Assembly (NCBI GenBank): GCA_030710605.1
Contig: CP092863.1
Span: forward strand, 119,644,412 to 119,708,411
Length of the DNA: 64,000 nt
From: Cordylochernes scorpioides
Taxonomy: Eukaryota > Arthropoda > Arachnida > Pseudoscorpiones > Chernetidae
Direction: 5' to 3'
A program made the translations under genes and the position numbers. The notes under the pieces are model-generated. The model was not told the origin of the DNA, did no database searches, and worked only from the letters and a program-made list of their open reading frames with translations. Shown here piece after piece: positions 21,640 to 31,927 of the stretch (position 1 is the stretch's first letter; the number at the start of each line of letters is the position of its first letter).

Positions 21640-23291
21640 GAGATATTAGGCCAATCCGAATGGTCATCCATTGCCTCAACCTTCTCCCAGCGGGGAACAC
21701 CCTAAGGCTCTGCGTTGAGTCCCTTCCTCTGGAATGTGGTCGCTCGTGAACTATTCCTGCTTTTTCAAATCAGGGAAAGTTCGCTAGTGGCTTTTGCCGA
21801 CGACTTCACCCTCCTAATCCAGGTCCGTGGTCGTTTGCCTGTCGTGGCTATAAAGGACTTTCTGGATAAGATGACTGCTTGGTGCGTTGACAATGGTCTC
21901 CAGCTCAACCCCAGGAAGACACAGGCTTGCATCTTACAGTGGAGGAGAGCTCGCTCCAACCCGGATCCTGGGTTAAAGATTCTCGGACAGCCTATTACCA
22001 TAAGGCAGTATATCACCATATTGGGGGTCGAAATTCGATCAAACTCGTAAATTTGTCTCCCATCTTAAGAAATTTGTACTACGAACCCGCTGCATAATTC
22101 CCCGTCTCTCTAATGCCATCCAAGGAAAATTTGGTCTGTCTTTTGTGGCTGGAAACCGCATTTTCAAAGCTGTGGTGGCACCGGCCTTCCTCTATGGGGT
22201 CTCTGCTTGAGGCAGTCGCGCTTCCTCAAGAGAAGGCATTCGTCAGCTCCGGAGTCTGCAGTGTCTCAAGGCGGCTAAGGAGGGCCAGTTCGAGTTTCGG
22301 CCTGGTCCAGCTGCTCTCCCTTACCAACCCTTCCGACGCACAATTACTTTCAGTCTAGAATATGACAAAGTCACTTCCCCTGTTATACATACTGATGGAT
22401 CGAAATCCGAGGCAGTAGTTGGTGCCGCAACCAAGACTACATACGGATTGCTCTGCTTTCAAAGCCAAACTGCTTGCCATTCTTTGGGCAACTCGCCTCG
22501 CGGAAATTATGCCAGCCAACCCAGGAGTCACTATAGCGTCTGACTGCAGATCTGCCCTGGCCACTATATGTACTCCTGGTCCAGCCCAAACGGCTCTAAT
22601 TGCGGAGATAATTCTAGCGCTAGACCAAGCACCTCAGGTAAGCCTCTGTTGGGTAAAGGGCCACAGTGGAGTTTCAGGCAATGAACTGGCTGACCAGGCA
22701 GCAAAGACTGCAGCAATCTCTAACCTGGAACATCCCTACTCCATCCTTCCCCAAAGCTTTTCCCGCAGCCGTGCCCACTCATCTGCTATGGAAGCTTGGA
22801 CCTCAGTCTACACTCAGGATTACCATAACAGAAAACTAAAGAGATTTGCGATCTACCCAATCCGCCTTAGGTCATTCCTGTCCAAAATACATCTTGGGAT
22901 GGCCACCACTACCATCCTTACCGGTCACGGCCACGTTCTGGCAGATCTAGCGCTCTGGCATATAGATCTAGATCCAACTTGTCCTCACTGCCGGGAAGAG
23001 TCACAGACTGTGGATCACCTCCTCTTCTCCTATCCAGCTTTTATGCTACACAGGCTACAGACAGCCCTTCTGCTTGGAGTACAAGACTTCAGACCGACAG
23101 CCCTGTCCCTACTTCCTGACTCCCTGCCGGCCTGGAACTACCTGGTAACCTGGTTCACCTCAACAATCTGCCCCCCCTCCCCCCATGATTCGACTTCTCC
23201 TCTTGACTGCTGTACAGCCCGGGTAGTTGGCGATTTACGCTCCAGGAGCCCGGGTTACCTCTATTTTCTCTATCTATTTGGCCAAGGGTAA
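21640..23291 (+). pseudogene. I/R1-type LINE ORF2: RT with FADDF box, RNase H and Cys/His tail (frameshifted)
   Basis: The 3' part of a non-LTR ORF2 spread over three frames. 21700-22050 carries the RT segment LSPFLWN, the palm box FADDF and the GLQLNPRKT motif. 22113-22358 is a shifted stretch. 22379-22440 holds the RNase H start HTDGSKSE. 22440-23291 continues RNase H (ASDCRSALATI, VKGHSGVSGNELADQAAK) and ends with CPHCREES...H. The RNase H glutamate expected in the F-A-E-L segment is lysine (FKAKLLAI), and the last cysteine of the tail cluster appears as serine. At least three frameshifts make it inactive. Confidence 0.85.
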
Positions 23292-23419
23292 ACAAAGCAA
23301 GTCATCATGAAAAATTTAAACATTATTTTTTATACTCTGACTTTACATAATTTAATGAAAATATTTTGAATAATCATTATACCTAATTTTTAAGCCACAA
23401 ATAGAATTTATATATTTTA

Positions 23420-25152
23420 TATAAAATTCATATTTTGTGTTGGTTCATTGGTATTTTAGTATCTATAATAAACCCTCATGACCAAAACTTAAGGAAGTTG
23501 TACCTTTTAGCATTTATATCTGGATTCGGACAAAAAATCGGAAAGATATTTGATACAGAATGACCTTTATTGAAGACACACAAGATAATCAAGTGTGAAC
23601 GAAAAATTGTCACCTTGGAAAAAAAAATTATATTAAGGACCAGTGATAATATAGACCTTCCACTTACAAGTTTTGACCTTGATTTAATATGTAGGATTCA
23701 CTTATACCAATGTTCAAAATAAGATAAATGCTGAATATTGAATTAATTTTTATTGCAATTCTTCATTTATTTTTTTTTCATCATTTCGAAATCATCTCAA
23801 TTTACAATATTTTTTTATTTGTTTATTTACAATTCTTGACTGTTTATTATTTAGGTTTCAAGCACATACCAAATTCAAGCTCTACAAAATGGATATCCTT
23901 ATATGATCTAGTGGAGATAAAAAAGAAATAAACAGATAGTTCTAGAATGAAAGTCATTCCTAGCAATCAGCAATAAAACAAAATTAATCTTTACATAACA
24001 CTTTTGCAAAGTAATTCATTTTAAGATGTTTCTTATAATCAAAGTAAAAGGCGATTAAACAATTCACACATTGAATCAGTTTAATTTTCACAAATGTGTT
24101 TGATAATTTGAATATCAAGTTAAAAATTACCAAGAATGAAATAAATAATTTAATTGTCTTTTTTTCTGATGATTCATACTATTATGACTTCCCATTTCTC
24201 AGATAAATGATACGCCATTAAACTAATGGAATGCTATTTTCGTAAAGGGGATACTTATACCTCGAAGCGACCAATAGAAACATAATTAGTTTTATCTGGA
24301 ATTGATCTACTGAGAGTGACCTTTCCTCAATAAACAAGGCTACTAATGTTTTTTATTTTGATAAGGAATTTTCGCAGATATTATATTTTTTGAAAATGAC
24401 TGAAAAATACACATATTTCTTAAGTGGAAGAGCAAATACTTTTTTTTATAATTTTTTGTTTCAGCACATGAATTTTACATTTAAAAATTAAATGTTGCTT
24501 GAATATTGTAGACAGTTCATGATCCTATGGCGACCCATAACTAGAGGTCTACAAAACCGCAATTTTTCTTGATAAATAATTCAAGGCAACAATCTTTAAC
24601 ATAAATAACATGTTTAAGTCATCAAAGTAAAGCAAGAATAAAATGATCAAAAAGACCAAGATATTAAATATATAAAATTGTGGGACACACAAGTTATATT
24701 TTTGGGGAAAAATCCGAATGACCATGAATGAAACTTACAATTTAGTTTACCAAAATATAATTTAATATGTACCCTACCAAGATATAATTTCATTATAAGA
24801 TTAGAGGTTCATATATTCCCGGAAATATGTATATATTATTAAAGATACTCATATAAATACTTTTAAAGTTTTATTATATTGATATTCAATAGATAGATAA
24901 TCAATAGATCAATTATTCAACAGATAATGATTAGTTATTAACGAGCGTGTTTTATTATCAATATGATTTTATAATTTTAGAGACATTGAGCAAAATAATA
25001 CTAAATAAACATGGAAAGAAGGTTAATAAAAACCTTGAAAGATTTATATAGGGGTAACATATATATACATTTAATATATTAAAATTCCAATATAGTGTAT
25101 TTACAAATTTCAAAATATCGGATAGGGTTGTAAACTTTGACTTGATATTTCT
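23420..25152. repeat. Segmental duplication, downstream flank of ankyrin unit A
   Basis: Aligns with 44830-46509 (unit C) and 1092-3300 (unit D). The innermost part (24910-25152) aligns with 53010-53241 of unit B, for example acgagcgtgtttt and gacattgagcaaaat. Non-coding. At 23503-23570 it contains one arm of the hairpin element seen complete at 40538-40691. Confidence 0.7.
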
Positions 25153-26685
25153 CTAATATCCAATAAAAACTTCTAAATTTATATCAGCGAGGTATCTAGC
25201 TATGCTTAATCGAACAATAACTGTTGTATTTTCGAATATATCTTTTTGAGTTATGATATTCCATTTTTGAAGCAACTTAGCTCTCTTCATATCTTCAGTA
25301 TAGCGTTCTTTAATTAGCTCAGCATAATTTTCAGAATTTTCGATATACCACGACATTTCTGCCTCCATTAGTTCTCCAATATCATTACCATTGTTGGACA
25401 AAAAACCAGCTCTTTGATTGAAGTCTTGTTTCAACAAATAGGATCTTAGAGTGAGAGAACTGTTGCCTAACCTATGCTGTTGCAATCTTTCAACCTCTAT
25501 TTGACACCTATTCCACAAATTTGATAAATTCTCCAAAATATTGGGTCTATCTGAAAGAGGATTTCGCAGGATCAAATATTTTATCATCATATTAACTGCA
25601 GGCTCATAAAAATGAGGATTAGTGGAAAATCTTACTAACTCTAGAAAATTATATATGTCTATTTCCCGTGATACTTCCAACAAACATTTTAGAATAGACA
25701 AACCTACATGTGTATCCATGTAAGGGCCTGAAGGAAAAATACGAAATTTATTTTGGTGATATTGACAACTGACATCAATTTCAGCACCAACTTCAATCAA
25801 AAATTTAACAAAGTTCAGTTTATTATGGTAAACAGCAGATGCCAGTGGTGTCTTGCCATATACATCCCGCTCGTTGACATTGGCACCTTCAATCACCAAA
25901 ACTCGCAAAATGTCAATGGAGGATGAGAAATAAATTGCGTCCATTAAAGCAGTTCGACCATGTTTGCTTCTGGTATTTACATCTACTCCTGACTTTAGAA
26001 AATAGCTTAAAATATGCAAATTATCACTCCTAGCAGAATAATGAAAAACAGAGTATCCATCAATATTCTTATGATTAATGTCAGCACCCTTCATGAACAA
26101 ATGGTAAAAAAGATTCGAATTTCCTCTAATGGCTGCCTCCATCAAAACAGATGTTCCATCATTGTTTTGAGCGTGGATATCTGATCCCTTTTCTATAAAC
26201 AGTTTATGTAGTTCGCTATCATCACTATTTTGAAGTAATTTTTGTAAAGGTGTATTCCCTTGTGGGCATCGAAATTGAAAGTCTGCCCCAGCGTCAATCA
26301 TCAAATAAATTATTTCTTTCCACTTTTTGATATCGCTTTCCTCACCTTTATATTCCCAAATATTTGGATTAAGTTTACAAATTGCATGGTAAAATGCATT
26401 CAATTTTGAAACAACTTTCATATTAACATCTGCACCTGCTTGTATTAAATATTTTGAAGCTTCTGCTTGTTCATGGAGAATTGAATATATTAAAGGAGTT
26501 TTATTTTGGTTCTGAGCATTGATATCGGCCCCGGCTTCAACCAGATAACGTGATAGTTTTACATTGTTCTCTCTGACAGCTATATGTAATGGTGTTAATT
26601 TTTCCCTATCTTGTTGATATACATCTCTTAACAATTCTTTAACTCTTTCAAAACTTATATTTTGAACTGCTGAATGTGAGTCCAT
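25153..26685 (-). CDS. Ankyrin-repeat protein, unit A (intact, 510 aa)
   Basis: The only undamaged member of the local family; single exon, ATG at 26685. About eight ankyrin repeats occupy residues 28-307. The clearest are REKLTPLHIAVREN...YLVEAGADINAQN, NDGTSVLMEAAIRGN...GADINHKN, HGRTALMDAI...GANVNERD and YGKTPLASAVYHN...VGAEIDVSC; the third repeat carries an insertion. Residues 308-510 form a mostly helical C-terminal region with no domain I can name, yet it is the best conserved part across all four copies. There is no signal peptide or membrane segment, so a cytosolic protein-binding role is the plain inference. Compared with unit B, three residues are missing in the first repeat (KELLRDVYQQD). 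It lies about 300 bp downstream of a 13-kb transposon nest that separates it from its ancestral upstream flank. Expression is untested. Confidence 0.85.
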   Translation of the reverse strand: MDSHSAVQNISFERVKELLRDVYQQDREKLTPLHIAVRENNVKLSRYLVEAGADINAQNQNKTPLIYSILHEQAEASKYLIQAGADVNMKVVSKLNAFYHAICKLNPNIWEYKGEESDIKKWKEIIYLMIDAGADFQFRCPQGNTPLQKLLQNSDDSELHKLFIEKGSDIHAQNNDGTSVLMEAAIRGNSNLFYHLFMKGADINHKNIDGYSVFHYSARSDNLHILSYFLKSGVDVNTRSKHGRTALMDAIYFSSSIDILRVLVIEGANVNERDVYGKTPLASAVYHNKLNFVKFLIEVGAEIDVSCQYHQNKFRIFPSGPYMDTHVGLSILKCLLEVSREIDIYNFLELVRFSTNPHFYEPAVNMMIKYLILRNPLSDRPNILENLSNLWNRCQIEVERLQQHRLGNSSLTLRSYLLKQDFNQRAGFLSNNGNDIGELMEAEMSWYIENSENYAELIKERYTEDMKRAKLLQKWNIITQKDIFENTTVIVRLSIARYLADINLEVFIGY

Positions 26686-26983
26686 TTTTCAATGTTTTCA
26701 AATTATAAAGTATTAATGTTGAAAATATTATTTACCTTTATTATATATCAATGAAGAATTAATATTCACTTTTCACGATTCCAAATGAATTCAGAGTAGT
26801 AATAATATATAGGTAATGCAGACTGATAAATTCAGAAATCTATGCTGAACAGTTTCTAAACAATAATATTATGATGATTAGCAATAAATTGATTTTGAAA
26901 CAGAATATTTTCAAAAAATAATATTTCAAATATAATAAATACAACATTAAATTTTTAACTTTATAATTTCAATATATATATAC
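26686..26983. repeat. Upstream flank of unit A, proximal part
   Basis: Aligns with 54787-55075 upstream of unit B, including agcaataaattgattttg and tcaaatataataaatacaac. A minus-strand ggtaaataat near 26728 resembles a splice donor, but no acceptor before the ATG was found, so an upstream exon is unproven. Confidence 0.65.
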
Positions 26984-27811
26984 TAGCGGACGTACCCGGT
27001 TTTGCCCGGGTTTTACCCGAGTAAAGGTTTGTCTAACGAATCTCTCGATAAAGTGAACATTTTTTCCCGGTCCCTTGAAAAATACTCGATAAGTTGAAAA
27101 AAATCAATATTAATTGGTTCCCTCGGTAATTGGAAGTTAAAGGAATAGTATCTCGCCTTGGAATTGTATCATTATTCTTGTATGGACGTACCCGGCTTCG
27201 CCCGGGTTTTACCCGAGTAAAGGTTTGTCTAACGAATCTCTCAATAAAGTGAACATTTTTTCCCGGTCCTTTGAAAAATACTCGATAAGTTGAATAAAAT
27301 CAATATTAATTGGTTCCCTCGGTAATTGGAAGTTAAAGGAATAGTATCTTGCCTTGGAATTGTATCATTATTCTTGTCTCAAATAAATTTCTGTGTCATC
27401 CTGAATTTTGTCTTTCCTAATTTTCTACATTACAAAATCCTCGTATCATCATGATAATATTTAGAGCAGATTGTTGAATTATAACAGATAAATTAGAATA
27501 TTTATCTTGATTATTTTAAAGCGAAAAGTTATTTCAAAAATTTTATTTGCTAGAAACCTTCCCAGTACTATACTAAATAACTTCCCAAAGTTTCATGGCG
27601 TTCCAATGAGTGGTTTGGTCAGGCATAAAAGACAAACAGACACACATACATTCATTTTTATATATATAGATATGGTAATTTAAACCAACAACCCCATATT
27701 GTATATAACTTATAACAAGATTTTAATGTTGTATAGTAGAAACACATCTGTAAATGGTTATATGCATGATTGACATGTGTCATTACATCATCATATGTAA
27801 TGTAATTTGTT
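26984..27811 (+). mobile_element. CCCGGG repeats plus LTR-start fragment, flanked by a long direct repeat
   Basis: Two tandem heads (26984 and 27183) and one tail ending at 27669 are followed by the first about 143 bp of the outer LTR (tggtaatttaaaccaacaac). The whole block is bracketed by aatttcaatatatatata (about 26966-26983 and 27812-27829), which looks like a target-site duplication. Confidence 0.6.
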
Positions 27812-27832
27812 CAATTTCAATATATATATATA

Positions 27833-28619
27833 TGGTAATTTGAACCAACAACCCCATATTGTATATAACTTATAACAAGATTTTAATGTTGTATAGTAGA
27901 AACACATCAGTAAATGGTTATATGCATGATTGACATGTGTCATTACATCATCATATGTAATGTAATTTGTTCAAACTGAGGATAATAAATAAAACTCTGT
28001 AATAGATTAAGAGTTATGCTAGAGAGATAGAAGTCAAACACGTGTAAATTCGAGATAGATGGAAGCCACAAAGCAACATCTAAAGATAGATTGGAAGCTG
28101 TCAGGACGGCGCCAGTAGAATGTCACCAGACGACCCACACTCTTCACATCTGGTGACATGCAAACCCCCTTTCTCAGAAACGGTATATAAAGCCCCCGTC
28201 CTAGCTAAAAATACAGTCAGTTCACCATCTGCGCGAACCCGCGTCGGTTGTACCCCACGGTCCATCTCTTCCATCACGTACACCAGTAAGAAATCTTCCA
28301 TCTCCCCATCTTTCGCTCCTAGCTCAACTTTTATCTGTTCACGGAACTTTCTTAGTGCAACTGTGTCTTCGTTTTTTGTGTGGACATTCCCAAGCTTTCC
28401 ACTCTGCCTCGACCACGACTGCCTGTGCTTTGTGAGAACTTTTAAAGATCTTCAAGGGTGTGCAGAGAGGTACTGGAAAACTCCACATCCTGACTGTTCC
28501 TCTCGGTCAACACAGTATAGGGAGAGTTGACAGGGACTCACACCACAGTTTAAGTCGACTGGATACCTCATTACAGTTAGTCGACAGGATTCTTCAAGAG
28601 GCTACCAGACCTCACCACA
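27833..28619 (+). repeat. 5' LTR of outer element
   Basis: 787 bp, TGGTAATTTG...CTCACCACA. It differs from the 3' LTR (39624-40399) at scattered substitutions and small indels, so the insertion is older than the nested gypsy element. Long open frames on either strand inside it are not conserved in motif content and are not reported as genes. Confidence 0.7.
28184..28222 (+). promoter_or_regulatory. Core promoter in the outer LTR: TATA box and initiator
   Basis: tatataaag at 28184-28192 and an arthropod-type initiator tcagtt at 28217-28222 lie about 33 bp apart. The same pair is kept in the 3' LTR near 39976-40014. The arrangement sets the element's sense strand as plus. Confidence 0.55.
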
Positions 28620-30614
28620 TAGTTAGTCGACAGTATAACCAAAACGAAGGATACCAAACGAAGAAGGCCAGATAGTCCAGATAGAAGCGAGAAAAAGCAA
28701 AGATGGAGGAACAAACCGACCATTCCAACGAAACGACCAAGCAATCACTCCCCCAAAAAGAGATATTTACGGAAGAAACGCCGCCCCAAGGGACCTCCGC
28801 AGACCCGCTAACAGATCGCCAACGCAGAGAGCTGTCTGACCACTCCAACGACACAGTCGAAATTCCCGCAATCCATGGAAATTGAGGAGCAGAATGACGC
28901 AAACACAGTGGAAAATTCTCCACCTTCGACCTGACATCATCGAGACAATGCTCAAGGCAACAAGCCACAAACAACTTTCCAGAAGTTACAAGCTTCTTCA
29001 AGCTTTACATGGAGCGACTTTCACGACAGCAGGACGACCACCAAAGACCAAGTCTCCTGACTGAACAATCATCACACAATTGTAAGTTTAAAAAAAAACC
29101 TACCTTAACTTTATCCTCACATTCACAACTTGATTCAACATAAATTTTGCATTTATATTTTCACTTTAAGCATTTATAATCAAATTTTACCCTTTTTATA
29201 TCATTTTTTATTGAATTTTTAAAACTTTCACACTCTCACATTTATCAAATTTACTTTAATTTTTAATCATATTATAAATTTCAAGTTATTGCTCTCAATT
29301 TTACTTTTAAAAACAATTTCGCCTATCACGCATTTTTACCAATTTACTAATTTTACATGTCTCTCCAAAATTTACCAAAAATGGTACTATCCAAATCTAC
29401 AACTTAAAAAATATATATTATTTTTATATTTAAAAAAAATCTCATATCATAATTCTAAACTTATTTTGTTTTCTTAATATCAAAACACCCATTTCTTTAT
29501 CAAATACTCAAAAATTATAAAAATCATTGTCATATTCACCATTTACACTATATGCCCCAATTCAAATTATTCTTGTCACTATCACGACATTGCCCTTTTA
29601 AAAGGATCATTTTAGCTACCATAATCAACGATTTAAAAATTATATTCAAATTTTAAATACAAATCAACATAGGTGAAACGCATTTTTTAATTTCAGAAAA
29701 ATTTTGTGATTTCTCTCTTGAGAGACAATATCTCAAAAACATAACATCTATCCTCCCCAAAACAAGTTTAAAAATAAGATATAGATATCGTCCAATTCCC
29801 CGCAAGTAGCTAAATTAGGTCACAGCCTTCCAAAACTATTAAAATCGTTAAATTCCAACATAGCTACACTCCCTCGTCCATTCCTTTTACATGCATAATT
29901 AATCAACCATACACCTCTCTCAACAAACGTTACAACACTCACACATCACTTCATCCAATTGGCAACAATTATTTGTTTCTCGACTTCACAAACAAATCAA
30001 AATTCGAGCCCCACGAGCTCCATAACGTCGCCCCACTAAACACTAAAAAAATGTTCGCATTAAACGTGCCATAACCACTAACAGTCGAAAAATTTTCGAT
30101 GTGTTTCATACACCCACCACCCATGACTTTAGTAAATTTGTTATTTATGGTGAAACAATTTAGATTCTGTACCAAACAACGACTTCACGAGACATCTTTT
30201 TATTCACGTTTTTCACTTCGTGTCACAGTGCCACACCACAAAACCTTTTCACTTTTCAGGCCAAAGACACCTTCATGCCTGTGACACACTCACCCCAAAG
30301 CGTTTCCACGTCGAAAGTCGAACTCTTACCACACATCTAAACCTGGCATCACCTAATAACATTTTTTCTAAGTCTAAACTAACTTCGGAAACACAACCAC
30401 TTACGAACACCGAGAAAACTATATTTTCAAATAGGCAAGAAATATGCCAAACTCAACAAAAGTAGAGAGAAAAAATCGATTTCAAGTAAATGACAAAAAT
30501 AACAAACATCCCACACGAGTGACCATCTCAGAAATAGAACTCCGACAATTTCAGTGAAAAACAGGAGGAGTGACCCCCCAGTAAAAGGATCCCCGAATCT
30601 ATTTCAGTTACATG
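28620..30614 (+). other. Outer element interior, left part (gag-like start, then G-poor non-coding)
   Basis: An ATG at 28703 opens a 60-codon frame, and further short frames in other phases reach about 29063 (for example FFKLYMERLSRQQDDHQ), suggesting a decayed gag-like ORF. I do not recognise the protein. A good splice-donor-like gtaagt lies near 29083. From 29090 to 30050 the plus strand is almost free of G. No PBS starting TGG follows the LTR. Confidence 0.4.
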
Positions 30615-30835
30615 TGTAGGCGCCATCCCGACCAGAGAGCCACAGATAAACAGATTATAAACGCACAGAATATAGAATCCGAGCTCCCCAGTAGAAGGAA
30701 TACCCGGAAGACGACGGTACTCTCTGTTATATGTGTTGTTCACTATTATGATTTTGTTCTAATAAACACTACTAAATTATTTCATTGGATCCTCTCTTTC
30801 TTTTTCCCAGTAAGAAACGCCTACGGAAGCCAACA
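30615..30835 (+). repeat. 5' LTR of the gypsy element
   Basis: 221 bp, TG...CA. Contains AATAAA at 30761-30766 as polyadenylation signal. It differs from the 3' LTR at one site. Confidence 0.92.
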
Positions 30836-30840
30836 GAAAT

Positions 30841-30853
30841 TCAGAAGTGGGAT
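30841..30853 (+). promoter_or_regulatory. Candidate primer-binding site (tRNA-Leu-like)
   Basis: tcagaagtgggat lies 5 nt after the 5' LTR and is complementary to the 3' region of animal tRNA-Leu, but lacks the complement of the terminal CCA plus two bases. Offset binding sites are known in some gypsy elements; here it is an inference. Confidence 0.45.
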
Positions 30854-31004
30854 AGTCCTGAAGAAAATTGAAGATTCACTGGAATAATTTGGAAACGAGA
30901 AGGACGTGGCGCTGTGACCGATCAACGTAAGAGGAGTTGCATGGTATGTACGAAATTTAATTACCTATTCCTAAAAGTATTATTGCAAAATCATCTCGAT
31001 AAAA

Positions 31005-31425
31005 AGTATTTTAAAGTAAAGTGAAGTATTTTAAAGAAAGTATTTTAAAGTAAAGTGAAGTATTTTAAAGAAAGTATTTTAAAGTAAAGTGAAGTATTTT
31101 AAAGAAAGTATTTTAAAGTAAAGTGAAGTATTTTAAAGAAAGTATTTTAAAGTAAAGTGAAGTATTTTAAAGAAAGTATTTTAAAGTAAAGTGAAGTATT
31201 TTAAAGAAAGTATTTTAAAGTAAAGTGAAGTATTTTAAAGAAAGTATTTTAAAGTAAAGTGAAGTATTTTAAAGAAAGTATTTTAAAGTAAAGTGAAGTA
31301 TTTTAAAGAAAGTATTTTAAAGTAAAGTGAAGTATTTTAAAGAAAGTATTTTAAAGTAAAGTACAGTATTCTAAAGAAAGTATTTTAAAGTAAAGTAAAG
31401 TATTCTAAAGAAAGTATTTTTAAAG
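31005..31425 (+). repeat. 34-bp minisatellite in the gypsy leader, about 12 copies
   Basis: Tandem units built on gtattttaaag with spacers taaagtg and aaa. The first ten are nearly identical; the last two carry c for t changes. It lies between the PBS and the gag start, so it belongs to the untranslated leader. Confidence 0.9.
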
Positions 31426-31630
31426 TAAATTGAAGAAACAAATAAAAAGTATTATCGCAAAGTATCGCGGTAAAAAGAAAAAAAAAGTATTGTCTCAAAA
31501 TTACCAAAGAAAAGTTTATTTCGTTTAAAGAAATAATTGAAACAGTACGTATCTGGTTTAGTCAGTTTTATTTGTTTATTTTAAAAATTTTTTGCCTTGT
31601 TTATTTTTCCTTTTGAAAAAAAAAAAAAAC

Positions 31631-31927
31631 ATGACTTATTTAGCGAAAGTAAGGAAATGCGATTTGAGCAAGTTGGCGTATGAACTCGGCGAGGTAGTAC
31701 CGCCAGAGAGCAGGATCGTCGACTTAAAACACCTTATTTTGAATAGCCAATCCTACGAAGAAGAATTCGCAAAACAACTGTTGGAGACTGATCAAGGATC
31801 GGGAACGAATCGAGGAACGGGAACGAATCGAGGAGCGGGAACGAATCGAGGACCGGAAACGAATCGAGGATCGGGAACGAATCGAACGGGAACGAAAAGA
31901 ACAAATAGTAATGGAATTCGAGCTTGA
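31631..31927 (+). CDS. Gypsy gag N-terminal frame (98 aa), separated from gag-pol by a frame change
   Basis: ATG at 31631 follows an A-run. Residues 1-50 (MTYLAKVRKCDLSKLAYEL...) resemble the small SAP-like N-terminal module of related arthropod gypsy gag proteins. From about residue 55 the frame turns into a G-T-N-R repeat and stops at 31925-31927. Over the same bases the other phase reads an Arg/Glu-rich coiled-coil that leads straight into the gag-pol frame, so the G-T-N-R tail is an out-of-phase reading. A one-base loss (or two-base gain) near 31775-31795 is the simplest cause; programmed shifting is the alternative. It overlaps the next frame by 17 nt. Confidence 0.65.
   Translation: MTYLAKVRKCDLSKLAYELGEVVPPESRIVDLKHLILNSQSYEEEFAKQLLETDQGSGTNRGTGTNRGAGTNRGPETNRGSGTNRTGTKRTNSNGIRA

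Noticed and set aside
25153-26685. Horizontal transfer of the ankyrin gene from a bacterial symbiont such as Wolbachia
   Set aside because: Ankyrin repeats alone do not show origin; composition fits the host region and the family is duplicated with host flanks. A phylogeny would be needed.
26720-26740. Possible 5' splice donor upstream of the intact ankyrin ATG
   Set aside because: No acceptor was found before the ATG, so an upstream exon cannot be supported from sequence alone.
28101-28301. Minus-strand frame inside the outer LTR, also at 39935-40351
   Set aside because: Conserved only as part of the LTR, antisense to its promoter, with no protein family.
31005-31425. CRISPR-like direct repeats
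   Set aside because: Units are contiguous with no unique spacers, AT-rich, and inside a eukaryotic retrotransposon leader.
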